54,615 nucleotides of DNA from Sphingobacteriales bacterium. Its GTDB lineage: Bacteria > Bacteroidota > Bacteroidia > UKL13-3. A model generated the notes under the pieces. That model did no database searches. It saw nothing but the letters and a program-made list of their open reading frames with translations, and had not been told where the DNA came from. Both the position numbers and the translations under genes were made by a program. Positions 17,891 through 26,901 of the stretch are shown here, one piece after another (within the stretch, counting starts at the first letter, position 1; each line of letters opens with the position of its first letter). The DNA is taken from NCBI GenBank assembly GCA_021298155.1, contig JAJTEN010000017.1, forward strand, positions 1-54,615. The letters run 5' to 3'.

Positions 17891-18688
17891 ATGAATTCAA
17901 CTGAAATTAATTTTTTTAGGGGTTTATTGGAAACTAAAAGCGTTATTAAGTCATCTATCCCAAAAAATATTTTAAAATCTGATAATTTTAAACTACTAAT
18001 TAACTCTGGAATATTGAATGATGAAAAGTCTGGTAAAGGAAGGGTTTATTTTATAGTTAAAGAGGAGTCTTACAAGCAATGGTTGAATAAGAATTCAAAT
18101 GAATATGATGGTTCTATAAATAGTAAATTTGAGTCTATTATAAAATATAGAAATTCAAAAGCAAAAAAAACAAATCAACTTCCATTTTATTTTTTAAGAG
18201 GAAATGAAATCGTACATATTTTAAACGATGAAATTCTTTTAAATTATTATACTGATAAGTTTGGCGCATTTCTTACGTCTAGCTTAAATTTTAAATGTGA
18301 AAAAGTTTGCTTTGTTGAAAATAAAGAGAGTTTTTTAATGGCAGAAAAAATATTTCCAGATAACTGGATTTTTGTCCATAAATATGGTCGATGGGGAAAG
18401 AAAGATTTTGATGGTTTAACGGCCAACAAAGTTATTGTATTCGGAGATTATGATATTATTGGTTTAAATGAATTTTTATTAATCAAAGAAGTAATAAAAA
18501 ATGCAGAATTTTATATTCCATCTGATTTTATGGAAAAATTCAATTTGTATTCTAAGCAGAATAATAACTTAAATCAAAAAATTTCTGAAAATTTAAAAAA
18601 TGCCTCATGTAAAAAGATTATAGAGATTAGAGAATTGGTTATAAAATCAAATCGCTTTTTAGAACAAGAAGCATTATTTATAAGTTAA
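17891..18688 (+). CDS. jetD: JetD-like Toprim nuclease subunit
   Basis: Predicted nuclease of the complex. A winged-helix-like N-terminus (about residues 8-65) precedes a Toprim core: acidic Glu143 in VCFVENKESF, then Asp186 and Asp188 in VIVFGDYDIIGLNE, and a conserved C-terminal RFLEQEAL at 255-262, as in DUF2220/JetD and topoisomerase VI A-type proteins. At 265 residues it is much shorter than usual JetD (nearer 400). It is unusually AT-rich: I counted 40 G/C in 18121-18300 (22%), against 35% in 16501-16560 of jetC and 47% in 18781-18840 of jetA. This could mean separate acquisition. It starts 8 bases after jetC and ends one base before jetA. Confidence 0.7.
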   Translation: MNSTEINFFRGLLETKSVIKSSIPKNILKSDNFKLLINSGILNDEKSGKGRVYFIVKEESYKQWLNKNSNEYDGSINSKFESIIKYRNSKAKKTNQLPFYFLRGNEIVHILNDEILLNYYTDKFGAFLTSSLNFKCEKVCFVENKESFLMAEKIFPDNWIFVHKYGRWGKKDFDGLTANKVIVFGDYDIIGLNEFLLIKEVIKNAEFYIPSDFMEKFNLYSKQNNNLNQKISENLKNASCKKIIEIRELVIKSNRFLEQEALFIS

Positions 18689-18689
18689 T

Positions 18690-19886
18690 ATGATTAAGGC
18701 TGAACCAAAATCAATTTTAAATTTTTTAGCGGCTCATTTTGATACGCTCAAAGATTTGTTTGACATACAAACGGAAGACCAAATTATCCGAAAAGAACGC
18801 CTGCAGGAGGTGTTTGACAACAGGCAGGATGATGTGCTCTCGCAATTGTTGGAATATAAAATTATTAGAAAACTTGGTGATGATTTTGAATTTAGAGATA
18901 CTTATTACAAGTTATTTGAATTTATTTTAAACGAGTTTAGACCCTTATTGCCTGAAACGATTCAAAAATATGAACAATCTATTGGTATATTATTTAGAAA
19001 AATAAGGGAAGGTATAACCAAAGACAAGTTGATTTTAAGTCAGAGAATTAACGATTTGTACAATGAAATTAAAGAGTTTGGCGAGGCTGTTGAAAAAAAT
19101 ACCATTCGATTATTAAACGAAACACGCGAGTTAAAATCAAATGTTGAAAAACTAGATTATCAAGAAAAGGTACGTAAAGCTAGTTTTTGGATAGATTATT
19201 ATATTAGTCCTTTAAACAATATTTTAGATATCAACCATGCCGAGTCTATAACCAATAAGCTATTTGATGTATCTCAATATGTAAATGTTAGGCGATTAAA
19301 TTTTGATGATGAGCAAATAAGATTGCAGTTTGAGAAAACCTATAATTTTTTGGTTCAAACCAATGATGATTTACTCAAGCAATCTAAATTATTAGCCAAT
19401 GAGTTATTGCCTTTAATAGAGCGAATTAGAACAGAATCGATCATTTTAACGGGTTGGATTGAATTTTTAAAAGCACCACATAAATCTCCCTTGCCAAAGG
19501 TGTTTAAAATTGAGCGAGTTTATCCATATAGTAACGATATGTATTTAAATGCGAAAGAGTATTTAGAACAATATGTGATAGACGAGACTATAATCTTGGA
19601 AGATCCAATGATGTTGAGTGATAAATGGGTTTTTAATAAAGACCTATATCGAAACAAATTGATGAGTCAATTGCCGCTTGATAGTTTTTTTGAATGGTGT
19701 GGTTTAACCTTAAAAACAGAATATACTGCTATTGAAACGGATAAGTTTTTCGCATTAACTGCCCTGCTATTTGAAGACGGCATTGATATTGAATTAGATG
19801 ATATAGCCGACAAACAACTGATTAATACTACCCAAATGACCTTACGTGTACCTAAATTAAAAATAAATAGATATGGATTATCCTAG
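18690..19886 (+). CDS. jetA: Kleisin-like subunit of the SMC complex (JetA/MksF-like)
   Basis: Predicted kleisin bridging the SMC heads. The N-terminal 90 residues look like a winged helix (RKERLQEVFDNRQDDVLSQL, then KIIRKLGDDFEFRDTYYKLF). A helical, partly coiled-coil middle follows (residues 105-165), and the C-terminal 120 residues are mixed. There is no enzymatic motif. I infer JetA from size (398 residues), fold pattern and neighbours; sequence similarity within this family is always weak. It starts one base after jetD stops and overlaps jetB by 14 bases. Confidence 0.65.
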   Translation: MIKAEPKSILNFLAAHFDTLKDLFDIQTEDQIIRKERLQEVFDNRQDDVLSQLLEYKIIRKLGDDFEFRDTYYKLFEFILNEFRPLLPETIQKYEQSIGILFRKIREGITKDKLILSQRINDLYNEIKEFGEAVEKNTIRLLNETRELKSNVEKLDYQEKVRKASFWIDYYISPLNNILDINHAESITNKLFDVSQYVNVRRLNFDDEQIRLQFEKTYNFLVQTNDDLLKQSKLLANELLPLIERIRTESIILTGWIEFLKAPHKSPLPKVFKIERVYPYSNDMYLNAKEYLEQYVIDETIILEDPMMLSDKWVFNKDLYRNKLMSQLPLDSFFEWCGLTLKTEYTAIETDKFFALTALLFEDGIDIELDDIADKQLINTTQMTLRVPKLKINRYGLS

Positions 19887-20421
19887 ATTTCATAAAGAGA
19901 TTGTAAGTGATTTAATGAGCGGTAAATTTATACTTGCCAGCGACCCAAAATTTGTATCTTTAAAAGAACAGAGTTCATTTTATGAACAGTTTTTTAAAGA
20001 GAGTTTTTCATACGAATTAGAGTTGAAAAGTGATTATGCGTATTTGTTAAGTTACGAAACTGCAGAGCAGTTGAGTCGGGATATCTGTTTGTTTTTTGCT
20101 GTTTTGAGCTATGAATTAGACAAAGATGGAAAGAACTTTCTTGAAGAAATTCAATTTGCTGAATTTGAAATGGAGAAGCTAGATGCTTATTTTGATAACA
20201 GTGCATATATTGAGATAATATCTGCAAATAATCAACTTAAGAACGCTGAATCGCGAAGAGATTTTGTGCGCACCCTTGCAAGAAGAAATATTGTTGAAAG
20301 AAATGGGGATGCCAAGTTTTCATTTACCCAGGCATACAAAGTATTCATTGATTTTGCAGCAGATTTTGCCAAAGGAAAACTAAGCAATGAAACAGAAAAT
20401 GAGGTGCATTTAAATGGGTAG
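19873..20421 (+). CDS. jetB: KITE-like subunit of the SMC complex (JetB/MksE-like)
   Basis: A 182-residue protein expected to bind the kleisin as the MukE/JetB (KITE) partner. It is mostly helical with a likely winged helix at the C-terminal third (SRRDFVRTLARRNIVERNGD, then a beta hairpin and FTQAYKVFIDFAADF). Assignment is mainly by context: a small acidic protein directly after the kleisin-like gene in an SMC operon. It overlaps jetA by 14 bases and the following aroC by 8 bases, so the complex and chorismate synthase appear to be co-translated. Confidence 0.6.
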   Translation: MDYPRFHKEIVSDLMSGKFILASDPKFVSLKEQSSFYEQFFKESFSYELELKSDYAYLLSYETAEQLSRDICLFFAVLSYELDKDGKNFLEEIQFAEFEMEKLDAYFDNSAYIEIISANNQLKNAESRRDFVRTLARRNIVERNGDAKFSFTQAYKVFIDFAADFAKGKLSNETENEVHLNG

Positions 20422-21502
20422 TTCATTTGGTAAAATATTTACAATAAGCACTTTTGGTGAAAGTCATGGCGCTGCATTAGGCGTTGTAATAGATGGATGT
20501 TTGCCCAATATTGAGGTAGATTTTGATTTAATACAAAGGGATTTACAGCGCAGAAAACCCGGACAAAGTAAGCTTAGTTCTCCAAGACAAGAGGCAGAGG
20601 ATGTTGACATTCTAAGTGGCGTATTTGAAGGTAAAACTTTGGGAACTCCCATAACCTTATTGGTTAAAAATACAGATGTAAAATCTGCTGATTATACCCC
20701 TATAAAAGATATTTATCGGCCATCGCATGCAGATTTTACCTATGACGCAAAATATGGAATTAGAGATTATAGAGGCGGCGGACGGCAATCGGCCAGAGAG
20801 ACCGTAGCTCGCGTATTAGCAGGGTCTTTTGCTAAAATGATTTTAAACAAACTTGGAATTCACATTCAAGCATATGTTTCACAAATTCATACTATTCAGG
20901 TTTCAAAATCCTATCTTGAGTTAGATTTGGCTCAAACCGAAAGCAATTTGGTTCGATGTCCAGATTCTGAAACAGCTGCAAAAATGGAAGAAGCGATTTT
21001 AAAAGCGAAAGCTGAAGGAGATAGTTTAGGAGGTATAATTTCATGCGTTGTAAAAGGCTTACCTGTTGGATTAGGAGAGCCAGTTTTTGATAAACTTCAT
21101 GCCGATCTGGGAAAAGCCATGCTTAGTATTAATGCCGTTAAAGGATTTGATATTGGTTCGGGATTTGAATCTGTTTTGCGAAAAGGAAGTGAATTAAACG
21201 ATTCATTTACTATAGAAAATCATTCGGTTCGAACCAAAACAAATCATAGTGGAGGTGTACAAGGTGGAATTAGTAATGGCGAAGATATTTATTTTAGGGT
21301 GGCTTTTAAGCCTGTTGCTTCAATAAAAAGTGAGCAAGAAAGTATCACCAAGCAGCTTGATAATGTAAAGTTTAGCATTGATGGTAGGCACGATTCATGT
21401 GTGGTACCTCGCGCAGTACCTATTGTTGAGGCAATGGCTGCTTTGGTTATTGTTGACCATTATCTAAGAAATGCTAGTTATAAAATGCAAGCTTTTTCCT
21501 AA
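20414..21502 (+). CDS. aroC: Chorismate synthase
   Basis: Last common step of the shikimate pathway: FMN-dependent conversion of EPSP to chorismate. Motifs: TFGESHGAALGVVIDG, RRKPGQSKLSSPRQE, RPSHADFTYDAKYG, YRGGGRQSARETVARV and GRHDSCVVPRAVPIVEAM. The 362-residue length is normal. The ATG lies 8 bases inside jetB, an odd partnership for a defence or condensin operon. Its stop codon TAA overlaps the -7 element of the next gene. Confidence 0.97.
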   Translation: MGSSFGKIFTISTFGESHGAALGVVIDGCLPNIEVDFDLIQRDLQRRKPGQSKLSSPRQEAEDVDILSGVFEGKTLGTPITLLVKNTDVKSADYTPIKDIYRPSHADFTYDAKYGIRDYRGGGRQSARETVARVLAGSFAKMILNKLGIHIQAYVSQIHTIQVSKSYLELDLAQTESNLVRCPDSETAAKMEEAILKAKAEGDSLGGIISCVVKGLPVGLGEPVFDKLHADLGKAMLSINAVKGFDIGSGFESVLRKGSELNDSFTIENHSVRTKTNHSGGVQGGISNGEDIYFRVAFKPVASIKSEQESITKQLDNVKFSIDGRHDSCVVPRAVPIVEAMAALVIVDHYLRNASYKMQAFS

Positions 21503-21507
21503 CTTTG
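21500..21507 (+). promoter_or_regulatory. TAnnTTTG -7 element for the M43 protease gene
   Basis: TAACTTTG is an exact match and begins with the aroC stop codon itself. It lies 36 bases before the ATG at 21544. No good -33 TTG was found, so confidence is moderate. Confidence 0.4.
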
Positions 21508-21543
21508 TTGTTATAGTAAATAATTAGATTATCCTTTTTATAC

Positions 21544-23382
21544 ATGAAGAAATTATTATTGATCGCGTTTGTTTGCTTTGGTGTTCGCACACTTCAAGCC
21601 CAATTTGTTACTAAATGCGCCACAGACGAAATGTTTTTAGAAAGTTTGAAACAGTTTCCTGAACTAGCGAAAGAGCAACAACTTGCAGGTGAAATAGCTG
21701 CAAATACAGCTACTCAAACCAAGAAAAATACCGTAAGATATATTCCTGTTGTGTTTCATGTTTTGCATAAATATGGTTTAGAAAATATTTCTCAAACACA
21801 ACTCAATGATGCCATACGGGTTTTAAACGAAGATTTTAGAAAAAAAGTGGGTACCAACGGAGGTAGTAGCACAGATCCATTAACCGCAGACATTGAAATA
21901 GAATTTAGGTTGGCTCAGTTTACGCCCAATGGATTGCCTACAAATGGAGTGAACAGAATTTACACTTTAAGTACTGATAATGCCAGAGATGCTCAGAAAT
22001 CTGTAAGTTATTGGGATGCTAGAAAGTATTTTAATGTTTGGGTAGTTAATACCATCAACAACACAGGTGGTGCTCCTGGATCTATTGTTTTAGGATATGC
22101 CCAATTTCCTTTTCAAATTAATTCTCAAACCAGCACAGATGGCGTGATGATGAGGGCCGACCAAATGGGCGTAATTGAAAATGTAGATTTATCTCAACAA
22201 GGTAGAACATTTACGCACGAAGCAGGACATTGGGTAGGTTTATATCATCCCTTCCAAGGAGGTTGCGTAGGCAATACCAGTTCAAATTGTTTGTCTCAAG
22301 GAGATCAAGTATGCGATACACCGCCTGTTTCTACTGCCACTACAGGTTGTCCGAGTGCTAGAAACTCATGTTCGAATGATGTACCTAATTTGCCAGATTT
22401 GGTGAAAAATTATATGGATTATGCAGACGGAAATTGCATGAATATGTTTACGGCAGGTCAGAAAGCCAGGATTAATTCCATAATGCCTAGTTTTAGATCG
22501 AATATTTATAGTACAACTAATTTAAATTCGGCAGGCATAAATGCGGATGGATCATACAGAACGCTTACTCCATCCAATATTAAAGCACCATATTATTTTG
22601 GCTATGATGTTAGCAGTTTGGCTGGAACAGGATGGATACAAGAGAATTATATGTGCCCAGGTGATAGTGGTTGGCAAATTACTAACAGTGTGAGTTTGGT
22701 TGGTTCAGGGTGTATGGCTGCAATGAATTTAAAAACATGGAGAACAAACGTAAGAAATGCATTTGTTTCTCCGAACATAGATATTAGTGCGTTACAAAAT
22801 CCAAGCCTTAGTTTTTATTGTTCATATGCAAGAAGAAGCACAGCTAGTGGCGATAGATTAAGAATATTTATTTCAGATAATTTTGGCCGAACCGAGGTAT
22901 TGACAAGGACGATTTTATCGGCAGAATTAGCAAGTGGTCCAACATCTACAACTGCATTTGTGCCAAATACAAGTGAATGGAAAAAGTATACGATTGATTT
23001 AACACCTTATAAATCATATACCAATTTAAGAGTGAGATTTGAATTGCAGTCGCTGCGCGGAAATAATATTTACATTGATGAATTTAAAGTGGATGAACCA
23101 ACCAGTTTAGGAGAGCAATTAAAAAGTGAAATGAATTTTACTTTATTTCCAAATCCAAGTCGAGGAATTAGTAAATTAAGCTTTACGAATTCAAAAAATC
23201 AGTTGTTTGAAATTGGAATAATAGATATTCAAGGAAAAAAAATAAAAGAAATTTTTTCTGGAGAATTAAGTGAAGGAGTTAAAGAAATGGATATCGACTT
23301 AAAAGACTTATATTCAGGTTTTTATTTGGTGTCTGTTAAGACTGAAAATGGAATGTTTGTGCACAAAATTTGGCTTGAATAA
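21544..23382 (+). CDS. Secreted M43 (pappalysin-like) metalloprotease with T9SS sorting domain
   Basis: Extracellular zinc protease. A signal peptide ends at Leu-Gln-Ala-Gln (residues 17-20). The catalytic motif HEAGHWVGLYH places zinc ligands at His225, His229 and His235 with Glu226 as base, and the Met-turn is in NYMDYADGNCMNMF. Cysteine-rich loops near residues 240-290 match the family. A jelly-roll-like region (about 345-520) may bind carbohydrate or protein. The C-terminal 80 residues, beginning FTLFPNPSRG and ending with KIWLE, are a type A T9SS sorting domain, which directs export and surface attachment. A terminator follows at 23400. Confidence 0.92.
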   Translation: MKKLLLIAFVCFGVRTLQAQFVTKCATDEMFLESLKQFPELAKEQQLAGEIAANTATQTKKNTVRYIPVVFHVLHKYGLENISQTQLNDAIRVLNEDFRKKVGTNGGSSTDPLTADIEIEFRLAQFTPNGLPTNGVNRIYTLSTDNARDAQKSVSYWDARKYFNVWVVNTINNTGGAPGSIVLGYAQFPFQINSQTSTDGVMMRADQMGVIENVDLSQQGRTFTHEAGHWVGLYHPFQGGCVGNTSSNCLSQGDQVCDTPPVSTATTGCPSARNSCSNDVPNLPDLVKNYMDYADGNCMNMFTAGQKARINSIMPSFRSNIYSTTNLNSAGINADGSYRTLTPSNIKAPYYFGYDVSSLAGTGWIQENYMCPGDSGWQITNSVSLVGSGCMAAMNLKTWRTNVRNAFVSPNIDISALQNPSLSFYCSYARRSTASGDRLRIFISDNFGRTEVLTRTILSAELASGPTSTTAFVPNTSEWKKYTIDLTPYKSYTNLRVRFELQSLRGNNIYIDEFKVDEPTSLGEQLKSEMNFTLFPNPSRGISKLSFTNSKNQLFEIGIIDIQGKKIKEIFSGELSEGVKEMDIDLKDLYSGFYLVSVKTENGMFVHKIWLE

Positions 23383-23399
23383 ACCTGTATTCTAAACGT

Positions 23400-23433
23400 A
23401 AAAAGCCGCTTATATGCGGCTTTTTGTTTTTTT
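23400..23433 (+). terminator. Rho-independent terminator after the M43 protease
   Basis: AAAAAGCCGC and GCGGCTTTTT pair around TTATAT (23400-23425), followed by a run of T to 23434. It separates the protease gene from topA. Confidence 0.9.
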
Positions 23434-23518
23434 TAAGAAATTGAATTCAGATATTGTGCCCGTTATTTGTAAGGTTTTATTGCAAATACATAGATTTTAA
23501 AAGTGAGAAAAAGTAAAG

Positions 23519-25924
23519 ATGAGTAAGAACCTTGTAATTGTTGAGTCGCCTGCTAAGGCAAAAACCATAGAGAAGTTTTTAGGAAGCGATTATACTGTTA
23601 AAAGCTGCTTTGGACACATACGTGATTTGGCCAAAGGAGATGATGCCATCAACGTTAAAGGCGATTTTTCTCCAACTTATGAAGTTAACGATGATAAAAA
23701 AGCCATTGTAGCTGAATTGAAAAAATTATCTAAGGAAGCCAATATGGTTTGGTTAGCTTCCGATGAGGACAGAGAGGGGGAGGCAATTAGTTGGCATTTG
23801 AGCGAAGTTTTAAAATTAGATGATAAAAAAACAAAAAGAATTGTATTTCATGAGATAACTAAGCCAGCTATTTTAAAAGCAATTGAAAATCCAAGAGGAA
23901 TAGATAAGAACTTAGTTGATGCGCAGCAGGCCAGGCGTGTATTGGATAGATTGGTAGGATTTGAATTGTCTCCCGTTTTATGGCGGAAGGTGAAGTCGAA
24001 TTTAAGTGCGGGTAGGGTTCAATCTGTTGCAGTTAGGTTAATAGTAGATAGAGAACGAGAAATTAATTTGTTTAATTACAATTCAGCGTTTCGGGTAGTT
24101 GCTATTTTTAATGTAGCAGGTAAGCAAATGGAGGCTGAATTGGGTAAACGATTTGAAACAGAAAAAGAAGCCCAAGCATTTTTAGAGACCTGTAAGCATG
24201 CAACTTTTACCATAAAGAATTTAGAGGTGAAGCCAAGTGAAAAGTCTCCAGCACCACCATTTACTACCTCTACGTTGCAACAAGAGGCTAGCAGAAAAAT
24301 GGGATATGGTGTGAGCACCACCATGAGTATAGCACAAAAGTTATATGAACATGGATTGATCACTTACATGAGAACTGATAGTGTAAACCTATCTGAAATG
24401 GCTATTGCAAGTGCTAAAAATTATATCAGCGAAAATTTTGGAGAAAAGTATAGCAGACCCATGCGTTATACTACCAAGAATGATAGTGCGCAGGAAGCAC
24501 ACGAAGCAATAAGGCCCACCTATTTTGAAAATGTTGAGATAGACGGAACGCCTCAAGAAAAAAGGTTGTATGATTTAATCTACAAGCGTGCAATAGCCTC
24601 TCAAATGGCCAAAGCACAAATAGAAAAAACAGTTGCAACCATTACCATTTCTGGCATTTCAGAGCAGTTAGTAGCCACTGGTGAAGTGCTAAAATTTGAT
24701 GGATTTCTAAAGGTTTATTTAGAAAGTACAGATGATGATACCGAAGATGAAGGTAGTAAAATGTTACCACCATTGAAAATTGGTGAATCATTAAATTTGA
24801 TACAAATTCAAGCAACCGAAAAATTCACTAGACCATCCGCAAGATATACTGAAGCTAGTTTAGTAAAGCGTTTAGAAGAGTTGGGAATAGGAAGACCTTC
24901 CACCTATGCGCCAACTATTTCAACTATTCAAAAACGTGGATATGTAGTGAAAGAGGATAGGGAAGGCAAGGAGCGTAATTTTGTTCAAATTACTTTAAAA
25001 AACAACGATATTCAACGTCAGGAAAAGCAAGAGAAATTTGCTAGTGAAAAATCAAAACTTTTTCCGAGTGACATTGGAATGATTGTTACAGATTTTTTAA
25101 GTAAACACTTTGAACAGATCATGGATTTTGGTTTTACTGCATCTGTAGAAGAGGAGTTTGATAAAATTGCTAGGGGTCAATTGGTTTGGAATAAAATGAT
25201 TGAAAAGTTTTATGGTCCATTTCATGCCACGGTAACAAACACAAGCGAGCATGCAGAGAGGCAAAATGCAGAGCGCAATTTAGGCTTCGACCCAGAAAGT
25301 GGAAAACCTGTTTTTGTGAAATTAGGGAGATATGGTCCGTTTGCACAAATCGGAGAAAATAGTGATGATGAGACCCAGAAACCAAGATATGCAAGTTTAA
25401 GAGCAGGGCAATTAACTGAAACGATTACCCTAACAGATGCATTAGAATTATTTAAGTTGCCTCGTTTAGTTGGTAATTTTGAAGGAAAAGATATCAAAGC
25501 CGCTATAGGAAGATTTGGGCCTTATTTGGTCCATAACAGTAAGTTTGTTAGTATCCCTAAAACGGATGATGTTTTTGCTATAGATGAAGCACGCGCTATT
25601 GAGTTAATTGAAGGTAAAAGAATAGCTGATGCCAATAAGCTTTTGAAATCTTTTGATGAGGATCCTGAAGTGAAAATTTTAAATGGTCGCTGGGGCCCAT
25701 ATATTTCAAAGGGTAAAGGGAATTATAAGTTATCCAAAACACAGAAGTTGGACGAATTAACTTTTGCAATGGTTTCAGAAATAATTGAAGCAGAAGAAAA
25801 AACCAGTGCTAAGAAAGTTCCTGCAAAAACTGTTGCTCCAAAGAAAACAGCGGCTCCTAAAAAGGCAATAGCAGCTAAAAAAGTAGCAGTTAAAAAGTTG
25901 CCAATTAAAAAAGCAAAAACATAA
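23519..25924 (+). CDS. topA: DNA topoisomerase I
   Basis: Type IA topoisomerase relaxing negative supercoils. The Toprim domain opens with VESPAKAKTIEKFLG and has ASDEDREGEAISWHL; the active-site tyrosine is in GLITYMRTDSVNLS; RPSTYAPTISTIQKRGYV is also typical. The C-terminal part has repeated GRFGPYL/GRWGPYISKG segments (Topo_C_Rpt) in place of zinc fingers. The last 45 or so residues are a Lys/Ala/Pro-rich, histone-like tail, presumably binding DNA. The 801-residue length is normal. It heads a plus-strand run that continues to 32221. Confidence 0.97.
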   Translation: MSKNLVIVESPAKAKTIEKFLGSDYTVKSCFGHIRDLAKGDDAINVKGDFSPTYEVNDDKKAIVAELKKLSKEANMVWLASDEDREGEAISWHLSEVLKLDDKKTKRIVFHEITKPAILKAIENPRGIDKNLVDAQQARRVLDRLVGFELSPVLWRKVKSNLSAGRVQSVAVRLIVDREREINLFNYNSAFRVVAIFNVAGKQMEAELGKRFETEKEAQAFLETCKHATFTIKNLEVKPSEKSPAPPFTTSTLQQEASRKMGYGVSTTMSIAQKLYEHGLITYMRTDSVNLSEMAIASAKNYISENFGEKYSRPMRYTTKNDSAQEAHEAIRPTYFENVEIDGTPQEKRLYDLIYKRAIASQMAKAQIEKTVATITISGISEQLVATGEVLKFDGFLKVYLESTDDDTEDEGSKMLPPLKIGESLNLIQIQATEKFTRPSARYTEASLVKRLEELGIGRPSTYAPTISTIQKRGYVVKEDREGKERNFVQITLKNNDIQRQEKQEKFASEKSKLFPSDIGMIVTDFLSKHFEQIMDFGFTASVEEEFDKIARGQLVWNKMIEKFYGPFHATVTNTSEHAERQNAERNLGFDPESGKPVFVKLGRYGPFAQIGENSDDETQKPRYASLRAGQLTETITLTDALELFKLPRLVGNFEGKDIKAAIGRFGPYLVHNSKFVSIPKTDDVFAIDEARAIELIEGKRIADANKLLKSFDEDPEVKILNGRWGPYISKGKGNYKLSKTQKLDELTFAMVSEIIEAEEKTSAKKVPAKTVAPKKTAAPKKAIAAKKVAVKKLPIKKAKT

Positions 25925-25955
25925 GTTTAGATATAAATTTAACATAGCCAAAAAT

Positions 25956-26900
25956 ATGAATGATTCTGAATTAAGATCTTTGGTTGCTTTGTTAGATGAT
26001 GATGATCCAGATGTTTTGCAGCACATTGAACAAAAATTATTGTCATTGGGCAGCACAGTTATTCCATTTTTGGAGGAGGAATGGGGAGAGTTAAAGGATA
26101 TTTATCACCAGCAGCGCTTGGAGAATATCATTCATCAATTACAATTAAATGAACTGATTCAAGAATTTATTGATTGGCATTCAACCAAGGAGCAAGATTT
26201 ACTTCATGGTGTCTACCTCATTTGCAAATACCGCTTTCCAGAATATTCTAAGCAACAACTCATAAATGCCATTGAAAAATTACGTTTAGATGTTTGGTTA
26301 GAGATGAACTTTGAAATGAGTCCGTATGATAAAGTTAGAATTATTAACTATATACTTTATCAAATTCATGGCTTTAAAGGGAATGTAGAAAACTATCATG
26401 ATCCATCAAATTCTTTTATAAATCAGGTTTTAGAAACAAAAAAGGGAAATCCAATTTTGTTGTCAACCATTTATGTTTTAATTGCACAACGTTTGAATAT
26501 TCCTATTTATGGAGTAAATTTACCTCAGCATTTTGTATTGGCTTATTTAGAAGAAATTGGCAGTAAACAAGTAGGGATGCGCTTTAACGATATTGAGGAT
26601 ATGCTTACAAATAGCGGTAAAATCTTATTTTATATCAATGCATTTAATGGCGGTTCGATATTTACAAAAACCAACTTAGAGCAATTCTTGCAACAAATTA
26701 ATGTTTCTGCCCAACACAACTTTTTGGTTCCATGTTCCAATTTAGATATGGTGAAACGAATTTTAAGAAACTTAGCTTCATCATATCAAAAGCTAAATAA
26801 GCCTCATAAACAGAAGGAAGTGATGACAATATTATATACTCTAGGAGAGCCTCCAATGATAAATTTTCAAGGGATGGGCGACCAAAGTAGTGATTTATAA
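25956..26900 (+). CDS. SirB1-like protein with transglutaminase-like core
   Basis: Member of the SirB1/YchA family (transglutaminase-like fold, Transglut_core2). The diagnostic segment is KKGNPILLSTIYVLIAQRLN followed by IYGVNLPQHFVLAYL, in which the His of a would-be catalytic site is kept but the usual Cys is replaced. The biochemical role in bacteria is not settled. The N-terminal 60 residues are acidic and HEAT-like. It is 314 residues, 31 bases after topA. Confidence 0.85.
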   Translation: MNDSELRSLVALLDDDDPDVLQHIEQKLLSLGSTVIPFLEEEWGELKDIYHQQRLENIIHQLQLNELIQEFIDWHSTKEQDLLHGVYLICKYRFPEYSKQQLINAIEKLRLDVWLEMNFEMSPYDKVRIINYILYQIHGFKGNVENYHDPSNSFINQVLETKKGNPILLSTIYVLIAQRLNIPIYGVNLPQHFVLAYLEEIGSKQVGMRFNDIEDMLTNSGKILFYINAFNGGSIFTKTNLEQFLQQINVSAQHNFLVPCSNLDMVKRILRNLASSYQKLNKPHKQKEVMTILYTLGEPPMINFQGMGDQSSDL

Positions 26901-26901
26901 A

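Noticed and set aside
26890-26901. GTG start for the RemB-like barrel.
   Set aside because: It overlaps the preceding gene and adds only four residues; the ATG at 26902 directly precedes the signal peptide.
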